The notes under the pieces were generated by a model, which was not told where the DNA came from, did no database searches, and was given only the letters and a program-made list of their open reading frames with translations. DNA of 64,000 nucleotides from a bacterium (GTDB lineage: Bacteria > SZUA-182 > DTGQ01), in contig JBFLZW010000055.1 in assembly GCA_040755755.1 (NCBI GenBank), positions 106,444-170,443 of the forward strand. Direction: 5' to 3'. Shown piece by piece: positions 26,731-38,186 of this stretch; the first letter of the stretch is position 1; each line of letters opens with the position of its first letter. The position numbers and the translations under genes were made by a program.

Positions 26731-27951
26731 TTACCCTTTCCCGGCATTTTTCCTGATCAGATCAAACCGATACAGCGGTATATTCGCCTCAAGTACGCCC
26801 ATGACTCCCGGATGCAGAGTGTCTACCATTTCGTGCTCATGATTCCAGAGTGCAACTACCCGGCCTGTGCTGACCTGTGATGTGTTTCGGAATATCTCGA
26901 TCATATCTTCACGGCAAATTTTGCTGCAAACCTTGATTGCGGCCTTGTACCTTCCGATACCCTCGCATACCAGCCCTGCTGTGTGGCTGGATGAAGAACA
27001 TTCAGGGGCGGAGTAATACTGAGTGTGCCGAGGATTGGAATTAAAGTAAAATCCCGTCGTATATCCCCGCTGGCTTACCTTGATCAATTCCCGCAGCCAG
27101 GCTTCCCGGAACTGGTAGGCATGCGGGCTGGAATAGTAAGTATCGAGGGCCTCCCGGTATACCCTGGTGACTACCGAAAGATACGATAAGCTCCTCATCC
27201 TGCCCTCTATTTTCAACGAATTTATCCCGGCATCAATCAGTTCCGGAAGATGCTCGATCATACAAATATCCCTGGAGCTGAGAAGATAGGTCCCGCGACT
27301 ATCTTCCTCAATACCAAGGGGGTCCTCCTCGTGATTCTCTCCGACAAGATTATATTTCCAGCGGCAGGGCTGGGCACAATCACCCCGGTTACCGTGCCGG
27401 TGGAGAAAATAGCTGCTTAAAAGACATCTTCCGGAATAAGCGACACACATCGATCCGTGGACAAAAACTTCGAGCTCCAGAGAGGTTTTTTGTCTGATCT
27501 CTTTAATGTCCCGCAGAGTAAGCTCGCGCGCCAGACAGATTTTCCTGGCTCCGAGATCCTGCCAGAACCGGGCAGCTCTCCAATTGCAGGTATTGGCCTG
27601 AGTGCTGATAGTAATGGGTATACTGGGGGCATATTCTTGTGCATACTGAAAAATACCGGGATCGGAAATTATCAGGCCATCCACCTTGAGCTGGTTTAGG
27701 CTGCTCAAGTAGCCAGGTATGTTTCGGATATCGTCGTTATGGGCAAAAATATTGACTGCAACGTACATCTTTGCTCCATAACTTCCCGTTATATCTCTTG
27801 CCTGGCGAAGCTGGTCAATGGTAAAATTCCCTGCCCGCTGGCGCAGGCTGAAATTTTCTCCACCCATATACACGGCATCCGCCCCGTAATGAAGAGCAAA
27901 TTCCAGTTTTTCCAAATCTCCGGCAGGTGCCAGTAACTCTACCTTATTCAT
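26731..27951 (-). CDS. U32 family protein, probable tRNA/rRNA hydroxylation factor (TrhP-like)
   Basis: A 406-residue U32 protein. The family was named for collagenase-like peptidases, but the best-studied bacterial members (TrhP, RlhA) are needed for 5-hydroxylation of tRNA uridine or rRNA cytidine. The U32 signature is EVFVHGSMCVAYSGRC (about residues 167-182). Further conserved cysteines in DCAQPCRWKYNL could bind a metal centre. The N-terminal TIM-barrel start MNKVELLAPAGDLEKLEFAL is textbook. Length and the SLKIEGRMRSLSYL segment favour the TrhP branch. It is upstream of the FAD-oxidase gene with a 14-base gap. Confidence 0.88.
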   Translation of the reverse strand: MNKVELLAPAGDLEKLEFALHYGADAVYMGGENFSLRQRAGNFTIDQLRQARDITGSYGAKMYVAVNIFAHNDDIRNIPGYLSSLNQLKVDGLIISDPGIFQYAQEYAPSIPITISTQANTCNWRAARFWQDLGARKICLARELTLRDIKEIRQKTSLELEVFVHGSMCVAYSGRCLLSSYFLHRHGNRGDCAQPCRWKYNLVGENHEEDPLGIEEDSRGTYLLSSRDICMIEHLPELIDAGINSLKIEGRMRSLSYLSVVTRVYREALDTYYSSPHAYQFREAWLRELIKVSQRGYTTGFYFNSNPRHTQYYSAPECSSSSHTAGLVCEGIGRYKAAIKVCSKICREDMIEIFRNTSQVSTGRVVALWNHEHEMVDTLHPGVMGVLEANIPLYRFDLIRKNAGKG

Positions 27952-28066
27952 TATGGCTCACAAGATCAATTCATCAAAGCTCAGAAGCAATCCATGAATA
28001 CCGTACTATCCTGTGCTTTTCTCTGTGCCTCTGGGCTTCTCTGTGGTGTCTTTTGTTTTTTTGTAT

Positions 28067-28918
28067 TTACTGTATTGCCTTCATCAGGTCGATGATCCGC
28101 TCCAGCTCCTGCGGAGAGGAATAGGCAATCTCTATTTTCCCTCTGCCTCTCCTGTCCTTGATTTTAACCTGGGTTCCCAAAAGGGACTTCAGCTCCTCCT
28201 CGATCGATTGCAAAAACAGCCTGTCCTCATCCTTTTGATTAGGCTTCTTTGGTGGTGCTCCGTACTTTTTAACCAGACTCTCGACCTGGCGAACCGATAA
28301 TTCTTTCTCGATAATTTTTGTGCTCAGCTTCAGCCGGTCCTGAGAGTCCGGTACACTGAGTAACGCGCGGCCATGACCCATGGTCAGACGGCCTGACCGG
28401 ATATGGTCCTTGATCGGCTCTTCCAGCTTAAGCAGTCTGATGGTATTTGAAACGGTCGATTTATCCTTGCCCAGGATACTGGCCAGATGATCCTGGGTAT
28501 AGTTAAACACTTCGATCAGCCGCTGATAGGATTCGCCCTCTTCGATGGAGTTAAGGTCCTCCCGCTGCAGGTTCTCGATTAAAGCCAGCTCCAGCTCTTC
28601 CTGCTCGGTGAGCTCTTTGACAATGACCGGTATCCGTAAAAGGCCTGCCTTCTGGGCGGCCCGCCACCTTCTTTCACCGGCCACGATTACATAGCCTTCC
28701 TCGCTCTTGCGGACGAATATTGGCTGAATGACACCTTTTTCCCTGATCGATGAGGCTAAACCGGCTAACTTCTCCTCATCGAAATATTTTCTTGGCTGGG
28801 CAGGATTTGGGAAGACACGATCGATCGGAATTTCCAGAATCTCACCGCGGGTATCGTAATCCACATTGGTGATCAGAGCACCCAGTCCCTTACCCAAGGC
28901 CTTTTTCGACATGGTCAA
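28067..28918 (-). CDS. parB: Chromosome partitioning protein ParB (CTPase)
   Basis: A 283-residue ParB. It loads at parS, uses CTP to slide on DNA, and recruits SMC. The N-terminal domain shows IPIDRVFPNPAQPRKYFDEE and the CTP/arginine motif GERRWRAAQKAG. The helix-turn-helix is around LASILGKDKSTVSNTIRLL, followed by LTMGHGRALLSV, and a C-terminal dimerisation domain. The ATG is MTMSKKALGKGLGALI; the second Met (28912) is equally possible. The gene overlaps parA by 29 bp. A parS-like site lies just upstream of parA. Confidence 0.96.
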   Translation of the reverse strand: MTMSKKALGKGLGALITNVDYDTRGEILEIPIDRVFPNPAQPRKYFDEEKLAGLASSIREKGVIQPIFVRKSEEGYVIVAGERRWRAAQKAGLLRIPVIVKELTEQEELELALIENLQREDLNSIEEGESYQRLIEVFNYTQDHLASILGKDKSTVSNTIRLLKLEEPIKDHIRSGRLTMGHGRALLSVPDSQDRLKLSTKIIEKELSVRQVESLVKKYGAPPKKPNQKDEDRLFLQSIEEELKSLLGTQVKIKDRRGRGKIEIAYSSPQELERIIDLMKAIQ

Positions 28919-29666
28919 TCACCTCTTTTGCCAATTGCAGATAAGCCTGCGCACCTGATGAGCGGATTTCATAGAGGATAATAGGCTGTCCATGACTCGG
29001 AGCTTCGCTTAAGGCTACGTTTCGCGGGATTACCGACTTGAAAACCTTATCGGAAAAATGATCCTGTACCTCTTTGGCTACCTGGTGAGCGATGTTGGTT
29101 CTCTGATCGAACATGGTCAGCACAACACCTTCGATCTGCAAGGTAGTGTTCAGGTCCCGCTTGATCAGCCTGATCGTATTCATAAGCTGGCTTATTCCTT
29201 CAAGTGCATAATACTCACATTGAAGAGGAATGATAACCGAATCGGCAGCCGACAGTGCATTGACAGTTAAAAGTCCCAGGGAGGGGGGGCAGTCGATAAT
29301 GATAAAATCGTATCGGGACCGGATTTCTTCCACCGCATGCTTCAGGCGGTATTCACGTGAATAAACGGTTGTCAGCTCTATCTCCGCACCAATCAACTGA
29401 ATGTTGGATGGAACCAGATCCAGTCCTTTGATTTTCGTCGGCCAGAGGATATTTTCTATTTTCTCTTTGTTAATAATGGCCTGGTAAATACTTCTTTCAC
29501 TATCCTTATCTTCATAGCCTACGCCGCTGCAGGTATTTGCCTGGGGATCGATATCGATCAGGAGCGTTTTTTTCTCAGCTATTGCCAGGCAGGCGGATAA
29601 GTTTACGGCCGTCGTTGTTTTCCCCACTCCCCCTTTCTGATTGGCCACTGCAATTACCTTTCCCAT
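28890..29666 (-). CDS. parA: Chromosome partitioning ATPase ParA/Soj
   Basis: A 258-residue deviant Walker ATPase. The N-terminus MGKVIAVANQKGGVGKTTTAVNLS holds the P-loop with the signature second Lys. Walker A' and B are seen in LLIDIDPQANTCSGVG and DFIIIDCPPSLGLLTVNAL. Short length without an N-terminal DNA-binding domain places it with chromosomal Soj proteins. These form nucleoid-bound dimers and can also modulate DnaA. Its position 4.4 kb from dnaA and beside a parS-like palindrome supports the chromosomal role. Confidence 0.96.
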   Translation of the reverse strand: MGKVIAVANQKGGVGKTTTAVNLSACLAIAEKKTLLIDIDPQANTCSGVGYEDKDSERSIYQAIINKEKIENILWPTKIKGLDLVPSNIQLIGAEIELTTVYSREYRLKHAVEEIRSRYDFIIIDCPPSLGLLTVNALSAADSVIIPLQCEYYALEGISQLMNTIRLIKRDLNTTLQIEGVVLTMFDQRTNIAHQVAKEVQDHFSDKVFKSVIPRNVALSEAPSHGQPIILYEIRSSGAQAYLQLAKEVIDHVEKGLG

Positions 29667-29702
29667 GATCCGTTTGTCCTTCTTGAAAAAATCTCCGGTT
29701 AA

Positions 29703-29718
29703 GTTTTCACGTGAAAAC
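29703..29718. promoter_or_regulatory. parS: parS-like ParB binding site
   Basis: GTTTTCACGTGAAAAC is a perfect 16-bp palindrome whose central 12 bases (TTTCACGTGAAA) are identical to the bacterial parS consensus. Only the two outer base pairs on each side differ (GT/AC instead of TG/CA). It lies between mnmE and parA, 36 bp before the parA start and about 4.4 kb from the origin. Confidence 0.85.
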
Positions 29719-29766
29719 CTGCTCGTGCTTCGTTAGTTTACCATAGCTTGTTTGCCGATGATATAA

Positions 29767-31149
29767 TTATTTCCCAATACAAAATTTTTCAAAGATTTGA
29801 TCTATGAGGTCTTCCGACCACAGCTCTCCTTTCAGTTGCCTGAAAAGCCGAGACAGGGTCCGAAATTCTTCCGCGAGTTGATCGTCAGGCTGTCTGGTTT
29901 GAAGCAACTCTTCCACTGCGGTGAGAGATTGCTGAACCTCAGTTAAGATGCCCTTTTGCCGCAGGTTGATGGCCAGGCTCAAATTTCCCGGCTGATCAGT
30001 AAGATAAAGGTCAGAGATGGTTTTGGTTATAGCATCGACGCCCTCCCCTGTCAAAGCGCAAACCGATATAACGGGATGGGATTGCCCGAAAAATTCAATC
30101 AGGGAATTTGTATCTATCCGGATGCCCAGGTCCGACTTATTCACTACGACCAGAAGGTTTTTCCGGCATTGCCTGATATGTTCCATAACCGTAAGGTCAT
30201 GCTCATCGAGAGGTTGCGAGCCATCCAGAACCAGCATGGCCAGGTCTGCCTGGGAAATATTTTTCTGCGAGCGCCGGACACCTTCCCGTTCGATTTCGTC
30301 GGCTGACCAGCCAAATCCTGCCGTATCCATGATCCTGATTAAAATCCCGTTCAGATAAAGAAAGTCTTCGATTACATCGGTAGTCGTACCGGGGATGCTG
30401 GTAATTATGGACCGATCCTTTTTCAGAATCCGGTTCATCAGGGATGATTTTCCAACGTTGGTCTTTCCCGTAATAACCAGCTTCATTCCTTCGACCAGAA
30501 ACCTGGCAGCTTCGGAGCTTTTCAGGTAGGTGTCGATAAGCTCAGTCCACCGATCGACTCGAGCGAGCAATTCCTGTGGCGAAATGCTCCAGGAGAGGTC
30601 CTCCGGAAAATTCAGCTCAGCTTCGATTCTCGCCTGCCAGTCTTCTACTTCCTGGTGCAGAGCAGAAAGAGGCTTGAAGGTATTTCCTTCCAGGGTGTTG
30701 ACCAGAAGATGAAGACCCGCTTCACTCTGGACAGTAATGAGGTCGATAACGGCTTCGGCCTGCGGCAAATCGATCCGGCCATTGAGAAAAGCCCTTTTGG
30801 TAAATTCGCCGGGATCAGCCAGGCGAGCCCCTGCCTGCAGAACCAGCTCCAGAGTTTTATAGAGGACTGCTCTTCCCCCATGACAATTAATCTCAACAAC
30901 ATCTTCCCGGGTATAGGTGCGGGGTGCGCGCATGACTGCAACCAGGACTTCATCGATTTTTTTCCCGCTGCCCGGATCAATAATAAATCCGTAATGAAGA
31001 GTATGAGATGGAGCGCAGGCAATATCTTTATTGTTCCGGCCCCGGTATAATTTTCGAGCTATTTCGAGAGCCAAAGACCCGCTTATTTTAATGATCCCAA
31101 CCGCGCTTTGACCAGCGGAAGTGGCAACGGCAGCAATAGTGTCATTCAT
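29767..31149 (-). CDS. mnmE: tRNA modification GTPase MnmE
   Basis: A 460-residue MnmE, of normal length. With MnmG it makes 5-(carboxymethylaminomethyl) at wobble U34. The N-terminal tetrahydrofolate-binding domain begins DTIAAVATSAGQSAVGIIKI. The G domain has G1 GKTNVGKSSLM, G2/G3 SIPGTTTDVIED and DTAGFGW, and G4 NKSD. The C-terminus is the diagnostic FCIGK with its Cys. It starts 23 bases after yidC ends. MnmG is not encoded in the window, although it is often in this cluster. Confidence 0.97.
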   Translation of the reverse strand: MNDTIAAVATSAGQSAVGIIKISGSLALEIARKLYRGRNNKDIACAPSHTLHYGFIIDPGSGKKIDEVLVAVMRAPRTYTREDVVEINCHGGRAVLYKTLELVLQAGARLADPGEFTKRAFLNGRIDLPQAEAVIDLITVQSEAGLHLLVNTLEGNTFKPLSALHQEVEDWQARIEAELNFPEDLSWSISPQELLARVDRWTELIDTYLKSSEAARFLVEGMKLVITGKTNVGKSSLMNRILKKDRSIITSIPGTTTDVIEDFLYLNGILIRIMDTAGFGWSADEIEREGVRRSQKNISQADLAMLVLDGSQPLDEHDLTVMEHIRQCRKNLLVVVNKSDLGIRIDTNSLIEFFGQSHPVISVCALTGEGVDAITKTISDLYLTDQPGNLSLAINLRQKGILTEVQQSLTAVEELLQTRQPDDQLAEEFRTLSRLFRQLKGELWSEDLIDQIFEKFCIGK

Positions 31150-31172
31150 AAATCCTTTGCCTCGAAATCTTG

Positions 31173-32954
31173 TCAGGCTCCCATTTTCTTGAGAATCAGG
31201 TAATGCTGTCCGATGGTAAGGACATTGTTCAGCAGCCAGTAAATAACCAGTCCCGAGGGGAAGCCGAGAAAAAACACGGTAAATATCAGCGGCATCATGG
31301 TCATCATTTTCATCTGGGTGGCATCGCCGCTCATCGGGGTCATTTTTTGCTGAATATACATGGTCAGCCCCATCAAAAGAGGAGTGATCAACAGAGGATC
31401 CATGATCGAAAGGTCTTTAATCCACAAGATGAAAGGCGCTCCCCGCAACTCAATGGATACCATCAATCCTTCATATAAGGCAAAAAATACCGGTATCTGG
31501 AGTAAAAGTGGCAGACAGCCACCCATGGGATTAATGCCTTTTTGTTTATACATGTTCATAAGCTCTTCATTGAGCTTTTTGGGGTCGCTTTTATACTTTT
31601 CCCTGAGCGAGGTCAGTTTTGGCTGCAGCTCCTGCATCTCTTTCATCGAGCGAAAACTTTTATCCGTCAACGGCCAAAAAACTATTTTTATCAGCAGGGT
31701 AAGCAGGATAATAGCTATCCCGTAATTGGGTATCAGCCGATAAAACCAGTTCAGCAGCCACATAAGTGGTTTGGCCAGAAAACTGAAAACTCCGTAATCC
31801 AGGGCTTGCTCAAGATTAATACCCAGGCTCTTTAAAATTTCATAGTCTTTCGGTCCGAAGTAAAACCTGTACAGGTCTTTTTGGCTGGACCTGGCTGCAA
31901 TTTTTTTGGCCGGGTAATGAAGGCTTATCGTGGTCGCCTTATTTAAGTCGATATTTTCTTTACTGTTAATTGAAGGCCTATATACTGAAACTGTTGATTC
32001 TTCACTCTGGGGAATGAGTGCGGCCATAAAATAATTACTGGTCATGGCTGTCCATGAAATGTTTCCCTGATGTTGAACATCCCCGGCATTTTTCCCCGGT
32101 TTGTCTTTGATTTTTTTTCCATTAAGCCAGGTAACCGGTCCTTCAAATTTGTGCGCCCCCTTCTGAAAGGCGTTCCCCAGACCGGGACCCAGGAGCAGGC
32201 TATAGTCAAGCGTACTCTCGCTCTCCTTCAGATTTGTGCTCAAAACCTCCATATCAACCTGATAGCTGTCATAAGAAAAAGTAAGAAGTTTATCAACCTG
32301 AAAACCATTGGCTGTAATATAGGTCAGCTTTACGGTCTCTTTTGGATGCCGGGGGTTTAATACGATATTTTGAGCATCAGTCCGATAAACACCGCTATAG
32401 TAATCACCTGCGGGTTTTTCCCCTTTTCCCGGAAGGCGTTCGCCGGAAACGATTTGTAAGCCATATCCCTCGCCAGTTTTCGATAGTTGAAATAAATCTA
32501 TGTTATCCTTTTCCCTGCTATCCTCTGAAGATCGAAAAAGACTGGCAAAGTAGCTTTTATATGAGCTTGCCACCCTTTTCCAAAAGCTGCCATTCCAGGG
32601 GATATTTTCATAATCCTGGCTTAACCGGTAGTCTTTCAGCTTCCAGCTCGTGATTCTGGCTCCATCAGTGCTGATGCAGGCCTGATATTTTTCCGTCTCG
32701 ATAATAATATCTCTGGGTTTCTCATTCTTTTGTGCTTCGAGAAGCTGAGTTATCTCCTGTCCGAGAGATGTATCTCTGCCATCAGGTATCATGTCTGATG
32801 AAGGAATTTTATCCTTCTGATTTTTCCGGTTGAGATTCTCCTCCTGAGTTGGAGGATTGACCGGTGCCTGTGGCGCCTGTGGTGCAAAGAATCGGTAATA
32901 AACCAGTACAACAATTAAAGATAATATAACCGCCAAAATGGTTCTATCTTCCAT
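31173..32954 (-). CDS. yidC: Membrane protein insertase YidC
   Basis: A 593-residue YidC of the long diderm type. TM1 (residues 5-25, TILAVILSLIVVLVYYRFF) is followed by a large periplasmic beta-domain to about residue 350. The conserved membrane core follows: LLNWFYRLIPNYGIAIILLT, the hydrophilic-groove region with PLTDKSFRSMKEMQ, a C1 cytosolic hairpin, then MGGCLPLLLQIPVFFALY and IYWLLNNVLTIGQ. The large periplasmic domain marks a Gram-negative cell plan. There is no jag/khpB gene downstream, in contrast to many origin clusters. yidD precedes it by 126 bp. Confidence 0.96.
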   Translation of the reverse strand: MEDRTILAVILSLIVVLVYYRFFAPQAPQAPVNPPTQEENLNRKNQKDKIPSSDMIPDGRDTSLGQEITQLLEAQKNEKPRDIIIETEKYQACISTDGARITSWKLKDYRLSQDYENIPWNGSFWKRVASSYKSYFASLFRSSEDSREKDNIDLFQLSKTGEGYGLQIVSGERLPGKGEKPAGDYYSGVYRTDAQNIVLNPRHPKETVKLTYITANGFQVDKLLTFSYDSYQVDMEVLSTNLKESESTLDYSLLLGPGLGNAFQKGAHKFEGPVTWLNGKKIKDKPGKNAGDVQHQGNISWTAMTSNYFMAALIPQSEESTVSVYRPSINSKENIDLNKATTISLHYPAKKIAARSSQKDLYRFYFGPKDYEILKSLGINLEQALDYGVFSFLAKPLMWLLNWFYRLIPNYGIAIILLTLLIKIVFWPLTDKSFRSMKEMQELQPKLTSLREKYKSDPKKLNEELMNMYKQKGINPMGGCLPLLLQIPVFFALYEGLMVSIELRGAPFILWIKDLSIMDPLLITPLLMGLTMYIQQKMTPMSGDATQMKMMTMMPLIFTVFFLGFPSGLVIYWLLNNVLTIGQHYLILKKMGA

Positions 32955-33080
32955 ATGGGTATATCCTTACTCACTCTCCTGTTTTTGATAAGTTTTTCGA
33001 TAACTTTAATCCTCACCTTATTGAGTTTCTGCATTAAATTTCTGCAAGAACTTTTATGATAGCATGAGGTTGACCGTCAT

Positions 33081-33310
33081 TCAATCTCTGAAAACAGGGT
33101 CATATCCACCCTTATTCCAGGGATTGCATCGTAAGACTCTGCTTACAGACTTGCCCAAACCGATCCATAAGCCGTATTTCTGAATAGATTCCACAGCATA
33201 CTGAGAACATGATGGATAAAAGCGACATGAGGGAGGAAAAAAAGGAGAAATCAAATACTGATAAGCACGTAAAAAAAAAGGATAAATTTAATAAAAAAAA
33301 TTTTTTTCAA
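33081..33310 (-). pseudogene. yidD: YidD (membrane protein insertion efficiency factor), frame broken by one base
   Basis: From TTG 33310 the minus strand encodes [13 protein letters not shown]. After a shift of one base it continues [20 protein letters not shown], then [14 protein letters not shown] and [14 protein letters not shown] to a TGA at 33081. This is a complete YidD of 76 residues with all conserved Cys and the SCSQYA and GGYDPV motifs. The break is in a run of nine T on the coding strand (plus-strand A 33271-33279); ten would restore the frame. It sits exactly where YidD belongs, 28 bp after rnpA and before yidC. Possible causes are a sequencing or assembly error, true mutation, or slippage on the homopolymer. 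No ATG start exists, which hides the gene from ATG-based scans. Confidence 0.85.
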
Positions 33311-33338
33311 TTTGGCTGTCCATCCCTGGTCGATGAAA

Positions 33339-33701
33339 TCACTTCATACTGATACATTTTTCCACTAAAGGCAGGAGGTTGTCTTTCAGCTCAAGGAAAG
33401 AGATATGTTTGACTATCTCTCTGGGAAAAATGACATAATCCATATTGGGAGAAAAATGGTCCATATTCAGCCGATAAATTTCTTTTATTCTTCGTCTTAT
33501 CTTATTTCGTATGACTGCATGGCCAAACTTTCTTTTTAAGACGACAGCTACTCTGGCAACCCCCTGGTTATTGTCAGTATAAATAATTTTGAAGTATTTA
33601 TTTTCAACCTTCCTGCCTGTGGAAAAAAGGCGTTCAAAATCTTTTCTCTCCCGAAGTCTATTTTCCCTTTTTAAAGGAAATTTCTTTTCCTGCTTATCCA
33701 C
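33339..33701 (-). CDS. rnpA: Ribonuclease P protein component
   Basis: A 120-residue RnpA, which assists the RNase P RNA in 5' processing of pre-tRNA. Key features are the N-terminal [22 protein letters not shown], the central [20 protein letters not shown] and the signature [13 protein letters not shown]. Its start overlaps the end of rpmH by eight bases, so it is co-translated with it. Both are driven by the strong promoter at 33900-33929. Confidence 0.95.
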   Translation of the reverse strand: MDKQEKKFPLKRENRLRERKDFERLFSTGRKVENKYFKIIYTDNNQGVARVAVVLKRKFGHAVIRNKIRRRIKEIYRLNMDHFSPNMDYVIFPREIVKHISFLELKDNLLPLVEKCISMK

Positions 33702-33834
33702 TAACGGTTAATCTCTTTTTTCCTTTTCTTCTTCTGTTGTTAATAATCTTTCTTCCCGACCGGGTACTCATCCTTCGTAAGAATCCATGTTTTCTTAATC
33801 TTTTCTTTCTCTTGGGCTGATATGTCCTTTTCAT
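33694..33834 (-). CDS. rpmH: 50S ribosomal protein L34
   Basis: A 46-residue L34 starting at ATG 33834 ([20 protein letters not shown]). An upstream in-frame ATG at 33888 would add 18 residues foreign to the family. A ribosome site (AAGGAG) lies 12 bases before 33834. The RTYQP start and the [16 protein letters not shown] core are diagnostic. It is the first gene of the leftward cluster from the origin. Confidence 0.96.
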   Translation of the reverse strand: MKRTYQPKRKKRLRKHGFLRRMSTRSGRKIINNRRRKGKKRLTVSG

Positions 33835-33899
33835 GGTAAATTTTTTCTCCTTATACTCAAGCTTGTTGAGAATTTCGAAAAATTCCACTAGATCAGAAG

Positions 33900-33929
33900 A
33901 TTATAAACCGTAATTCCTGGTATTGTCAA
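33900..33929 (-). promoter_or_regulatory. Consensus sigma-70 promoter of rpmH-rnpA
   Basis: On the minus strand a perfect TTGACA (33929-33924) and a perfect TATAAT (33905-33900) are separated by 18 bp, with transcription starting about 60 nt before the rpmH start codon. It is the strongest promoter match in the window. Confidence 0.85.
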
Positions 33930-33951
33930 GCTCCCCGGAGAGAAAAAAACG

Positions 33952-33980
33952 TTGAAAAGCGGATTCATTTCTGGTATAGT
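33952..33980 (+). promoter_or_regulatory. Sigma-70 promoter of dnaA
   Basis: TTGAAA (33952-33957) and TATAGT (33975-33980) are spaced 17 bp, each one base off consensus. The transcript would start near 33987 and run through the DnaA-box cluster at 34071-34116 before the dnaA start, which allows DnaA autoregulation. Confidence 0.65.
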
Positions 33981-34117
33981 TGTAATTCATATGGATAATT
34001 TATGGCATTAGCAGGTGATCAAAATCCCTCTTTAATTCCCTTGCTTTTCCAACCTCAGTAAGTGATCGCTCGTGGATAAATAAGTTATTCACACTTGTGG
34101 ATAAAATTGTGGATAAG

Positions 34118-35455
34118 ATGAACAATATTTGGGAAAAATCTCTCGAACTCATCAAAGAGAAAATTAATCATCAAAGCTTTAAAACCTGGTTTGCACCAAC
34201 AGAATATATTTCCTTCGAGGGAAATCTTTTGAAAATTAAAGTTCCCAATAAATTTTATAAAACCTGGCTGAAAGAACACTATATGGACATTATTACTCAA
34301 TCACTCAGCCAGATATCCCCGGTCGAAATCGACCTCGATCTGGTGGTTGAAGATGAAACCAGGGAAAATTCTTTTCCGCTCATTGCAGAAAATAGAGGGC
34401 TGAGCTTTCCTCCACCCAGTGCTCCCGTAGTTCCCCCTCCAGCCCTGAATCCAAAATATACCTTTGACACCTTCGTTGTGGGCACGAGTAATCAATTCGC
34501 TCACGCCGCTGCTCTGGCCGTAGCCGAGCACCCTTCTCTGACCTATAACCCCCTTTTCGTTTATGGAGGAGCGGGCCTTGGCAAGACTCATCTGCTTCAT
34601 GCCATAGGTCACTATATAGCCAGCAAGTACCGAAATTTCAAACTGGTTTATACGCAAGCTGAAAAGTTTACCAATGAACTGATTAATGCGATCAGATATG
34701 ACAACATGAATAATTTTCGGAACAAATATCGGAATATCGATGTTCTTCTCATCGATGATATCCAATTCATAGCTGGAAAAGAGCGAACTGAAGAGGAATT
34801 TTTCCATACTTTCAATTCTCTTTTTGAAGCGCATAAGCAGATTATCATTTCAAGTGATAGCCCTCCCAAGGAAATTTCCACCATTGAGGAGCGACTTCGC
34901 TCACGGTTCGAGTGGGGTCTTATTTCCGATATTCAGCCGCCTGAGCTGGAAACCAAAATCGCCATTCTCATGAAAAAGGCTGAAGCGGAAAATATCAATC
35001 TTCCGGATGATGTTGCTTTTCTCATTGCCAGTAAAATCAAATCGAACATTCGGGAACTGGAAGGCTGCCTGATTAAATTAGGCGCTTACTCATCCCTGAA
35101 TTCAGAAGAAATTACTCTGGCTATGGCCAAAGATGCGTTAAGCGACCTTTTTGCCAACGACGATAAATTCATCAGTATTGAATCGATTCAAAAGATCGTC
35201 TGCAAGAATTTTTCGATTAAAATCTCTGACCTGAAATCGAAAAACCGGAGCAGGGCCGTCTCCTTTCCCCGGCAGATTGCCATGTATCTTGCTCGAAAGA
35301 TAACCAATCAGTCTCTTCCGAAAATCGCTGAATGCTTCGGCGGAAAAGACCATACAACGGTAATGCATGCTTGTGATAAAATAGAAAAAATGATGGAAGA
35401 GGATAATGATTTCCGGTACAAAATTAACCATCTGATAAACCTGATCAAGAAGTAG
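34118..35455 (+). CDS. dnaA: Chromosomal replication initiator DnaA
   Basis: A 445-residue DnaA. I chose ATG 34118 (MNNIWEKSLELIKEKINHQS), which fits the family N-terminus; in-frame GTG codons at 34097 and 34109 lie inside DnaA boxes and would add up to seven residues. Domain I is about 1-80, followed by a Pro-rich linker (PPPSAPVVPPPALNP). The AAA+ domain has Walker A YGGAGLGKTHLL, Walker B VLLIDDIQF and sensor text SSDSPPKEI. The C-terminal DNA-binding domain ends in the signature CFGGKDHTTVMHACDKI. It is followed by gyrB rather than dnaN. Confidence 0.97.
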   Translation: MNNIWEKSLELIKEKINHQSFKTWFAPTEYISFEGNLLKIKVPNKFYKTWLKEHYMDIITQSLSQISPVEIDLDLVVEDETRENSFPLIAENRGLSFPPPSAPVVPPPALNPKYTFDTFVVGTSNQFAHAAALAVAEHPSLTYNPLFVYGGAGLGKTHLLHAIGHYIASKYRNFKLVYTQAEKFTNELINAIRYDNMNNFRNKYRNIDVLLIDDIQFIAGKERTEEEFFHTFNSLFEAHKQIIISSDSPPKEISTIEERLRSRFEWGLISDIQPPELETKIAILMKKAEAENINLPDDVAFLIASKIKSNIRELEGCLIKLGAYSSLNSEEITLAMAKDALSDLFANDDKFISIESIQKIVCKNFSIKISDLKSKNRSRAVSFPRQIAMYLARKITNQSLPKIAECFGGKDHTTVMHACDKIEKMMEEDNDFRYKINHLINLIKK

Positions 35456-38143
<2,688 letters not shown>

Positions 38144-38186
38144 ATTTTTACTTTGCATTGCAGAAATACAGAGGTAAGAAGGACCG

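Larger units (their letters stand above)
33889..34117. other. oriC: Replication origin, upstream part (oriC, DnaA-box cluster)
   Basis: The rpmH-dnaA gap carries four DnaA boxes close together: CGTGGATAA (34071-34079, one mismatch), TTATTCACA (34085-34093), TGTGGATAA (34096-34104) and TGTGGATAA (34108-34116). The last three fit TTATNCACA exactly. The last two end right at the chosen dnaA ATG and overlap two in-frame GTG codons. Divergent promoters for rpmH and dnaA lie to the left. Confidence 0.85.
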
